Source: SHWB01 sp050246875 (GTDB taxonomy: Bacteria > Pseudomonadota > Alphaproteobacteria > UBA6615). Taken from it: 64,000 bases of DNA. Below, piece after piece: positions 53,892 to 60,245 of the stretch (positions are counted from its first letter, which is position 1; every line of letters starts with the position of its first letter). The notes under the pieces were generated by a model. The model did no database searches and was not told the DNA's origin. It saw only the letters and a list, made by a program, of their open reading frames with translations. The stretch lies in contig JBFWVF010000012.1 of NCBI GenBank assembly GCA_050246875.1, forward strand, positions 1-64,000, written 5' to 3'. The translations under genes and the position numbers were made by a program.

Positions 53892-54224
53892 CGGAGTTCC
53901 TCCCCTCCTTGTGCTGCCTGCATGCGCAGGTCGCCGGATCTTGTCCCGCCGGCGAAGAGCGCCCCCCCGGGCGCCGCGTTCGACGCGCGGCGGAAGTCTA
54001 CGCGGGTTGCAACCTTCGCCACCACAACCTTCGGCCGGGAGCCCGCCGTTGCCCTAGATCGGCCGTGACGATGTCTCGGCCGGTGAAACATGGCCTCGCG
54101 CGGCACGGCAGTTGTGAAGCGGCGGCGCGGTCGGCAAAGCGGCTGCGCCGGTATATCCTGCCGGCAGCGACGGCCACCCGGCTGCCATTGCCGGCAGTCC
54201 GGGGCCCGACGAGTTGGAGGATGC
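53892..54224. other. 333-base divergent intergenic region
   Basis: This gap between dctP and the first selenoprotein gene carries no convincing coding sequence. It holds two copies of TGCCGGCAG, at 54159-54167 and 54189-54197, exactly 30 bases apart; the first lies in a perfect CTGCCGGCAG palindrome. Both are just upstream of the selenoprotein start and could be operators. Promoters for both genes must lie here, but no clear -35/-10 pair stands out. Confidence 0.4.
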
Positions 54225-55457
54225 ATGGTTCATTTGCGCGAGATGCCCGAGCATCTGCGCAACGCGCTGGTCAACCAGGAGGTGCCGACGTTCGACACCA
54301 CCCCCTGGGTCGATGCCAGACCGTTGCGCGAAAGCCGGGTCGCCCTCATCAGTACCGCCGGCCTCCACCGGCGCGAGGATGCCCCGTTCACGCCCGGTGC
54401 CGGCGACTATCGCCTGATCCCGGACGACTACGACATGAACGGGCTGGTGATGAGCCACCTGTCGATGAACTTCGACCGCTCGGGCTTCTACCAGGACCTC
54501 AACACGGCGTTTCCGATCGACCGGCTGCGCGAGCTGCGCGACGCCGGGGAGATCGGCTCGGTCGCCGGCCGTCACTACTCCTTCATGGGCGCGACACCGC
54601 CCAACGTGATGGAGAAGGTGGCCCGCGATCTCGCCGGACTGCTGAAGCAGGACAGGGTCGACGCCGTCGTTCTCTGCCCCGTCTGACCGCAGTGCACGCG
54701 CGCCGTGGGCGGGCTTGCACACTATCTCGAAGACGAAGGCATCGCGACGGTCGGCATCAGCCTGATCCGCAAGCACACCGAGAAGATCCGTCCGCCGCGG
54801 GCGCTGGCCGTGCCGTTCGAGCTCGGCCGGCCGTTCGGCGCGCCGGACGAGCCGGATTTCCAGCGCCGCGTGCTGCGCGACCTGCTGGGCCTGCTCGACC
54901 GCAAGTCGGGCCCCGTGCTGGAGGACTTCCCCGACCCGCCGCCGGGCGAGCAGGAGGAAGGCTACGGCTATGCCTGCCCGGTGAACCTCGCGCCGCCGGT
55001 CGAGAACCTGTCGGACGAGGACCTCGTGCGCCGCGCGCTGGAGCAGGAAATCGCCCTGCTGCGGCCGTGGTACGAGGAGTTCAAGGGACGGCGCAACGGC
55101 CGCACGGCGTTCGGCATCTCCGGCTGGACGCCCGAGGCGATCGCCGCCTTCCTCGCCAAGCTGGTGGTCGAGGAGGACAAGGCGGCACCGCCGGTCGAGG
55201 GCCTGTCGCTCGCCGTCGGCTTCAAGCGCCTCGCCGACGACATCCGCTACTTCTACACCGAGGCGGCCATCGCGCGGCCCGGCACGAAGACCAGCGATGT
55301 CGAGCTCGGCAACTGGATGTATGGCGAGACCATGCTGGGGAAGGTGCTGATCGAGATCCGCAACTGGATGCTCGACCGCGACGATCCCCAGATGAAGGTG
55401 CTCGCCACCACCACCATCGTCCCCGGCCACCAGCGCTTCCGCACGAAGCACGGCTAG
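54225..55457 (+). CDS. GrdB-like selenoprotein, copy 1 (in-frame TGA = Sec154)
   Basis: Read through the TGA at 54684-54686, this gene encodes 410 residues of the glycine/betaine/sarcosine reductase selenoprotein B family. The N-terminal half has NFDRSGFYQD, DRLRELRDAGEIGS and HYSFMGA blocks. Sec154 sits in C151-P-V-U154-P-Q-C157-T-R, matching the U-x-x-C-T-R redox motif of GrdB. The same frame continues after TGA to a TAG with 256 more coherent residues. A GGAGG ribosome site precedes the ATG. Classical GrdB reduces a Schiff-base-bound amine; here no GrdA or GrdC is present, so the substrate is unknown. Confidence 0.87.
54687..54724 (+). promoter_or_regulatory. Putative bacterial SECIS element, copy 1
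   Basis: Directly after the Sec TGA, TGCA at 54693 pairs with TGCA ending at 54720, enclosing an imperfect stem and a GCC-GTG-GGC apical hairpin. The 32 bases 54693-54724 are identical in the second selenoprotein gene although the proteins are much less similar elsewhere. Position and identity fit a SelB-recognised SECIS; the fold is inferred by eye. Confidence 0.55.
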
Positions 55458-55484
55458 GCCACGGGAGACGCGAAGCGTACCGCG

Positions 55485-55521
55485 CGGGGCCCGTCGCGAA
55501 ACGACGGGCCCCGTTGCGTTT
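55485..55521 (+). terminator. Strong hairpin terminator between selenoprotein genes
   Basis: CGGGGCCCGTCG (55485-55496) pairs perfectly with CGACGGGCCCCG (55502-55513) around CGAAA, followed by TTGCGTTT. It lies about 30 bases after the first selenoprotein stop and should end that transcript, so the second gene likely has its own promoter. Confidence 0.75.
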
Positions 55522-55594
55522 CCGGCGCAGCGCGCGCGGCGACCGGGATGCTACGCTGGGCGCGAAGAAGACGGCCGCCAGCCCGCGAGGTGCC

Positions 55595-56824
55595 ATGGTC
55601 CACGTCCGCGACTTTCCCGGCTACATCCGGGAACAGCTACTCAATCTCGACATGCCGGAGTTCGACCGCACGCCCTGGGCCGAGGGTCCGCCGCTCGCCG
55701 AGCGTCGCGTGGCGCTGGTCAGCACCGCCGGCCTGCATCTCCGCGACGATCGCCGCTTCGAGGGTTACGACCCCGGCTACCGCGTCATCCCGGACGACAC
55801 GCCGGCGTCCGAACTGATGATCAGCCACGTGTCGACGAACTTCGACCGCACCGGCTTCTACCAGGACGTCAACGTGATGCTGCCGCTCGACCGTCTGCGC
55901 GAACTGCGCGACGCGGGCCTGTTCGCCAGTATCGCCAGCCGCCACTACTCCTTCGTCGGCGCGGTGCCCCCTAACCTGATGGAGCCGGTGGCCCGCGACC
56001 TCGCCGGCATCCTGCGGCAGGACAGGGTCGACGCCGTCGTTCTCTGCCCGGTCTGACCGGCCTGCACGCGCGCCGTGGGCGGGCTTGCACACTACCTGGA
56101 AGACGAAGGCGTCCCGACGACCTCGCTGAGCCTGATCCGCTCGCACACCGAGAAGATCAGGCCGCCGCGCGCGCTGTTCGTGCCGTTCGAACTGGGCCGG
56201 CCGTTCGGCGGGCCCGACCAGCCCGACTTCCAGCGCCGCGTGCTGCGCGACTGCCTCGATCTGTTCAACCGCCCGGCCGGGCCCGTGCTGGAGGACTTTC
56301 CCGATCTGCCACCCGGCAGCGAGGCCGAGGGGCACGGCTGGGCCTGTCCGGTCAGCTTCGCCCCGCCGGCGGCGAACCTCAGCGACAGCGAGGCGATCGA
56401 GCAGGCGCTGCTCGGCGAGATCGCGTTGCTTCGGCCGTGGTACGAGGACTCGCGGCGGCGGCGCGGCCGCACCGCCTTCGGCCTCTCGAACAGCACGCCG
56501 GAGGACATCGCGCGCTTCCTCGCCGCCTTCGCCGTCCATCTCGACGCGACGCCGAACCCGGACCCGATGAAGCCGCTCGGCATCGCCTACAAGCTGCGCG
56601 CCGACGACCTGCGCCAGTACTACATCGAGGCGGCGATCGCGCGGCCCGACCACCGCGCCACCGACATCGAGATCCTCAACTGGATGTGGGCGGAGACGAC
56701 GCTGGGCAAGCTGCTCGTCGCCGTGCGCGACTGGGCCTATGAGTGCGACGACCCGGTGCTGAGGAAACTCGCCCTGTCGGCGATGGTGCCGATGAGCCAG
56801 CGCCACCACACGAAACACGGCTGA
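55595..56824 (+). CDS. GrdB-like selenoprotein, copy 2 (in-frame TGA = Sec154)
   Basis: The 409-residue paralogue has its in-frame TGA at exactly the same codon (154, 56054-56056) in C-P-V-U-P-A-C-T-R. It matches copy 1 at roughly 60 percent of N-terminal residues, judged by eye. The C-terminal half continues in frame with LAHYLEDEG and ends LNWMW..TKHG like copy 1. Here the true stop is also TGA (56822-56824), so local signals must separate Sec from termination. It ends nine bases from the convergent selD fusion gene. The annotation rests on the shared motif, frame and tRNA-Sec nearby. Confidence 0.87.
56057..56094 (+). promoter_or_regulatory. Putative bacterial SECIS element, copy 2
   Basis: Bases 56063-56094 after the Sec TGA are identical to 54693-54724 in copy 1 and can form the same TGCA/TGCA-closed stem with a GTG apical loop. 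The only differences lie in the six bases next to the TGA. Confidence 0.55.
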
Positions 56825-56833
56825 GGCGCGGTA

Positions 56834-59047
56834 TCAGGCCTTCACCGTGATGGCCGGCGCCGTGCCGGCGCGCGCCACGACGCGGCCGACGATGGCCGCG
56901 TGCGCGTCGCCCGCCGCATGCAGCGCCACGAGGCAGGCCCCGGCGTGATCGGCCGGCACGCCGGCGACGAGACCGCCGGAGGTCTGCGGATCGACCAGCA
57001 GCGCCGCGCCGGGTGCCGCGAGATCGCCGATTGCCTCATAGACGGCGGCGCGGTTGGCCGGCGCGAGCGTGCTCTCGATGCCCTCGCCGAGGAGGGCGCG
57101 CGCGCCGGGCAGGGCCGGCAGCGCGGCGAGGTCGAGTTCGGCGTCGACGCCCGAAGCCGCCAGCATTTCGCCGAGATGGCCGGCGAGGCCGAAGCCGGTC
57201 ACATCCGTCGCCGCGCGCACGCCATGCGCCGCGAGGATGGCGGCAGCCGGGCCGACCGGGCGCAGCATCGAGGCCATCGCGGCCGCGACCCACGCCGCCT
57301 CGGCGCGCGCGCGCATGTCGGCGGCGAGCACGATGCCGGTGCCGAGCGGCTTGGTCAGGACCAGCGCGTCGCCCGGCACCAGCCCGCGCTTGCGCAGCAG
57401 CCGGTCGGGCACACCGTGGCCGGTGACGGCGAGGCCGAAGGCGAGTTCGGCGCCCTCGCCGGTGTGGCCGCCGACGAGCACGGCGCCGGCCTCGGCCAGC
57501 GCCGCCGCCGCGCCGCCGAGCAGCGCTGCAAGGTCCTCCTCCTGCTTCGCCGCGGGACCGTCCGGTAGCACGACGGTGGCGAGCGCGGTGCGCGGCTGTG
57601 CCCCCATCGCCCAGATGTCGGCGAGGCAGTGCAGCGCGGCAATGCGGCCGAACAGGTACGGGTCGTCGACGAAGGCACGGAACTGGTCGACCGTCTGCAC
57701 CAGCACCTCGCCCACCGGCGGCGGTGCGATGATCGCCGCATCGTCCGGCGCGTCGAGGCCGGCGAGCACGTCGGCGCGCGCCTGCGCCGGCAGGCGGGCC
57801 AGCGCGCGGCGCAGCACGCTCGCCGGAATCTTGGCACCACAGCCGCCGCAGCGCATCTGCGCAAGTGCCGCCTCACCGTCCGCGCCGCTGCCCGCGTCCA
57901 TCGCCGGAAGCTGCCGGTAGCGGCGCATCCAGCGACGGTCGATCCAGTCCTTGAGACGCCACATGGCAGCGCCCGAGAAGGCGATGCCAGCGCGCGAAGC
58001 CACGGCGCTCTTTTCGCCGGTCGAGATCAGCGCCAGCGCATGGCGCTGCGGCGTCCACGGGCGCAGTGCCCGGCCGGTCGCGGCGCGGCGCAGATTGTCG
58101 GCCAGCACCGGCCCGGCGCGCACGGCGTAGACGCCGGACTTCGGCAGGGCGCGGCCCTCGACCGACGCCAGATCGCCGGCGGCGAACACGCCCGGATGCG
58201 AGACCGATTGCAGCGTCGTCGCCACACGCACGAAGCCCTTGCCGTCGACCGCCAGCCCGGATGCGGCGGGCCACTCCGGCGCGCCGGCGCCGGTGACGAG
58301 GATGGCGCGGTCGAAGGCGATGCCGGCGGCACCGTCGCGCTCGATGCGGCCCGCCGCGACGGCGCGCACCGGATGGCCGAGCGCCGTGGCGATATCGCGA
58401 TCGGCCAGCGCCCGGGTCAGCGCCCGCCGGACAGCGGCGTTGTGTGTCGGCACGATCTCGGCCGAGGCATCGGCGAGCACGACAGACAGGCGCGCGCCGG
58501 CGATCTTGCCGAGCCGGTATTGCAGCGCCATCGCCAGCTCCGTGCCGCCAGCGCCGGCGCCGATGATGGCGAGGCGGAACGGCGCCGTGCCGCGGGCAAG
58601 ATCGCGTTCCCAGTCCGCGACCGCCGCCAGCAGTCCGTCGATCGGCTTGACCGCCACGCAATGCTCGCGCGCGCCCGGGATCGCCGCGGCATCGGGAGTC
58701 GAGCCGGTGTCGAGGGAGACGAAATCAAAGGCCACGGGCGGGCGGCCGCCGTCGACCAGTACGCGCCGACCGGCGAGGTCGAGCCCCGTGGCCGATGCAT
58801 GCACCAGCCGCGCCCCGGCGAAGCGGGCCAGGCGCACGAGGTCGATATGGCATTCGGCGCGCGTGTAGTGACCGGCGAAATGGCCGGGGATCATGCCCGA
58901 GTAGGGCGTCTCGACGTCGCGCGCGACCAGCGTCAGCCGCACCCCCGGCTCCGGCCGCATGCCGAAGCGGCGCAGCACCGCGACATGGGCATGGCCGCCG
59001 CCGACCAGCACGATGTCGGTGCGGATCGGCACGGTCGGACGGTTCAT
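56834..59047 (-). CDS. selD: FAD/NAD(P)-binding oxidoreductase fused to selenide, water dikinase (SelD)
   Basis: The 737-residue protein has an N-terminal NDH-2-like flavoprotein domain (about 1-380; VGGGHAHV for FAD and IGAGAGG for NAD(P)H) and a C-terminal SelD domain (about 395-737). SelD makes selenophosphate from selenide and ATP for Sec synthesis. Its active-site Cys403 and Lys406 lie in CGGCGAKI; the third Cys of the E. coli GCGCK motif is Ala here. The fusion is a known architecture in other bacteria and may supply reduced selenium. The ATG is 25 bases after the tRNA-Sec gene, suggesting shared transcription. Confidence 0.92.
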   Translation of the reverse strand: MNRPTVPIRTDIVLVGGGHAHVAVLRRFGMRPEPGVRLTLVARDVETPYSGMIPGHFAGHYTRAECHIDLVRLARFAGARLVHASATGLDLAGRRVLVDGGRPPVAFDFVSLDTGSTPDAAAIPGAREHCVAVKPIDGLLAAVADWERDLARGTAPFRLAIIGAGAGGTELAMALQYRLGKIAGARLSVVLADASAEIVPTHNAAVRRALTRALADRDIATALGHPVRAVAAGRIERDGAAGIAFDRAILVTGAGAPEWPAASGLAVDGKGFVRVATTLQSVSHPGVFAAGDLASVEGRALPKSGVYAVRAGPVLADNLRRAATGRALRPWTPQRHALALISTGEKSAVASRAGIAFSGAAMWRLKDWIDRRWMRRYRQLPAMDAGSGADGEAALAQMRCGGCGAKIPASVLRRALARLPAQARADVLAGLDAPDDAAIIAPPPVGEVLVQTVDQFRAFVDDPYLFGRIAALHCLADIWAMGAQPRTALATVVLPDGPAAKQEEDLAALLGGAAAALAEAGAVLVGGHTGEGAELAFGLAVTGHGVPDRLLRKRGLVPGDALVLTKPLGTGIVLAADMRARAEAAWVAAAMASMLRPVGPAAAILAAHGVRAATDVTGFGLAGHLGEMLAASGVDAELDLAALPALPGARALLGEGIESTLAPANRAAVYEAIGDLAAPGAALLVDPQTSGGLVAGVPADHAGACLVALHAAGDAHAAIVGRVVARAGTAPAITVKA

Positions 59048-59071
59048 GCGGGCGACAACTCCGGCGGGGAC

Positions 59072-59170
59072 TGGCGGAAAGGAGTGGGAGTCGAACCCAC
59101 CGGGCACGTGTCCACACGCGCCCCACCGGATTTGAAGTCCGGGCGCCCCACCGGGGTGCGGTTCCCTTCC
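59072..59170 (-). tRNA. selC: tRNA-Sec (anticodon UCA), CCA encoded
   Basis: On the minus strand, GGAAGGGA pairs with TCCTTTCC to give an 8-bp acceptor stem (one G-U), a Sec hallmark. The anticodon loop CTTCAAA carries TCA, flanked by a CCGGA/TCCGG stem. The variable arm is long (about 9 bp with loop TGGA), the T-stem is GTGGG/CCCAC, and discriminator G is followed by an encoded CCA at 59072-59074. It reads UGA as selenocysteine and explains the two split frames nearby. Confidence 0.95.
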
Positions 59171-59268
59171 AGCACGGGCGGACAATAGGGGGGCGGGGCG
59201 GGCGCGATCAACCGGCGCGGCGGCACGGCCTTCGTGCCGCAGCCGTGCCGAAAGGTCGGTCCGCGCCG

Positions 59269-59466
59269 CTACCGGCGCCTGCCGACGGACGGAGTCTGCA
59301 TCGGCGTGCCCGACCGCCACGCGGTGGTGCCCTTGCAACGGCCGCAGATGCGCTCGCCGGCCCACTGGCTGGCGAAAACGGTCTGGCACCGCAGGCAACG
59401 CCGCGACCTGGGGTCCAGGGGCGTGACCGGATCGTCGATGCCGTCAATGTGCGGAATGCTGCTCAT
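59269..59466 (-). CDS. Small CxxC...CxxC zinc-ribbon-like protein
   Basis: The 65-residue protein has C-L-R-C and C-G-R-C pairs separated by about 14 residues (CLRCQTVFASQW...ICGRCKG), consistent with one zinc ribbon. It starts by an ATGA overlap with the gene upstream at 59463, which makes cotranslation likely. Function is unknown; it could bind nucleic acid or a protein. Its end lies just upstream of the tRNA-Sec gene on the same strand. Confidence 0.65.
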   Translation of the reverse strand: MSSIPHIDGIDDPVTPLDPRSRRCLRCQTVFASQWAGERICGRCKGTTAWRSGTPMQTPSVGRRR

Positions 59467-59795
59467 GACGACGGTCCCGCCGGGCCATGCCGATTCGTAC
59501 CGGCATCGCCCCTGCCACTTGCCAACGCGGGAAGCGGGACCTCGCGATCGCGCCGGAGCGCGGCTTCGAGAACGGTCGGGTCGATCGTCAGACTTCCGCC
59601 AAGGCCCGGCCGGCCGGACGCCACGCGCAGATGAAGCAGCGTCAGGACCCGCCGCCAGGCCGGAAAGGAGAGGCCGTCCAGCAGTTCCTCCTCGGTTTCC
59701 ACCGTGTAGTCGCCTGCCGGCAGGGTCTCGTCGAACCCGTCCAGGGCGAAGGGCCGCCCGAAGGTCACGGTCCTTGTGCTTGTGCGCACCGTCAT
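59463..59795 (-). CDS. Conserved hypothetical protein (110 residues)
   Basis: The protein starts MTVRTSTRTVTFGRPF and contains F-x-L-x-G-F-D-E-T-L-P-A-G-D-Y followed by E-E-E-L-L-D-G-L-S-F-P-A-W-R-R-V. This pattern is familiar from unassigned alphaproteobacterial proteins; I know no function. The ATG at 59795 was chosen since conserved sequence begins there. It overlaps the zinc-ribbon gene by ATGA. It may share a promoter with the 48-residue gene upstream. Confidence 0.65.
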   Translation of the reverse strand: MTVRTSTRTVTFGRPFALDGFDETLPAGDYTVETEEELLDGLSFPAWRRVLTLLHLRVASGRPGLGGSLTIDPTVLEAALRRDREVPLPALASGRGDAGTNRHGPAGPSS

Positions 59796-59839
59796 CGATC
59801 GTCTCCCGGCTGTTGCTTGCAGGCCCCTCGACGCGCGCC

Positions 59840-59859
59840 GGAGGGGGCTTGCCCCCTCC
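59840..59859. terminator. GC-rich hairpin between small genes
   Basis: GGAGGGGG (59840-59847) pairs perfectly with CCCCCTCC (59852-59859) around CTTG. It lies between the 48-residue gene and the 110-residue gene and could attenuate transcription. No T-run follows on either strand. Confidence 0.35.
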
Positions 59860-59869
59860 GTGCCCGACG

Positions 59870-60016
59870 TCAGGACTTGGCGGTCGGCGTCGCCTTGGCC
59901 GGGCCTTTCACGGGCGCGGTTACGGGCGGCGCAGCGGCGGGGACGGCCTTGTACTTGTCCACAGGCTTGATTTTGCCGGGGGCGTCTCGTTCCGTGTCGA
60001 ATTTCTTGTAGGACAT
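59870..60016 (-). CDS. Small Lys/Pro/Ala-rich protein (48 residues)
   Basis: On the minus strand an ATG at 60016, six bases after a GGAG ribosome site, opens a 48-residue frame ending in TGA. It starts MSYKKFDTERDAPGKI and continues with a Pro/Ala/Lys-rich tail, a disordered basic sequence. Codon third positions are GC-rich as in host genes. Upstream DNA is AT-rich and likely its promoter. Whether it is expressed is not provable here; it may be nucleic-acid binding. Confidence 0.5.
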   Translation of the reverse strand: MSYKKFDTERDAPGKIKPVDKYKAVPAAAPPVTAPVKGPAKATPTAKS

Positions 60017-60140
60017 GCGACGCTCCGTTCAATTATTGAAAAGTATATGGATAGATTAGTAAAATGGTGCGAAATCAAAGTATTTTCAACCACCAAGACC
60101 AAATAAATATCTCGTTCAATTTTTCTGGATTCTCCTGACA
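60017..60140. promoter_or_regulatory. AT-rich intergenic island
   Basis: About 120 bases are markedly AT-rich (for example AATTATTGAAAAGTATATGG and CAAATAAATATCTCG) in an otherwise very GC-rich window. It sits between the minus-strand small genes and the plus-strand CoxL-like gene, and it probably contains the promoter for the former and maybe both. No long frame crosses it. Confidence 0.5.
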
Positions 60141-60245
60141 ATGAAGCGCCCGGACTGGCGCGGCCTGCTCGTGCCACGGTTGTGCCGCGCGCCCCTGTCA
60201 TCCTCTAGACTGCCGGCCAACAAGAGCGCGGGGAGGCTGGGTGTC

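Noticed and set aside
54225..54686. Calling the first selenoprotein as a 153-residue complete gene
   Set aside because: The frame continues coherently past TGA with the U-x-x-C-T-R motif, the paralogue has TGA at the same codon, and tRNA-Sec and SelD are close by.
54705..55457. A separate gene starting at the GTG at 54705
   Set aside because: It has no ribosome site and begins within the conserved block directly after the Sec motif, so it is the C-terminal part of the selenoprotein.
54225..59047. Complete glycine/betaine reductase system
   Set aside because: No GrdA, GrdC, GrdD, GrdE or thioredoxin gene is present; only the B-like subunit family occurs.
59072..59170. tRNA-Ser or tRNA pseudogene reading of the same segment
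   Set aside because: The anticodon is UCA with an 8-bp acceptor stem and a 13-bp acceptor-T helix, which is tRNA-Sec and not a Ser isoacceptor (which would read UGA-type anticodons for UCA codons and have a 7-bp stem).
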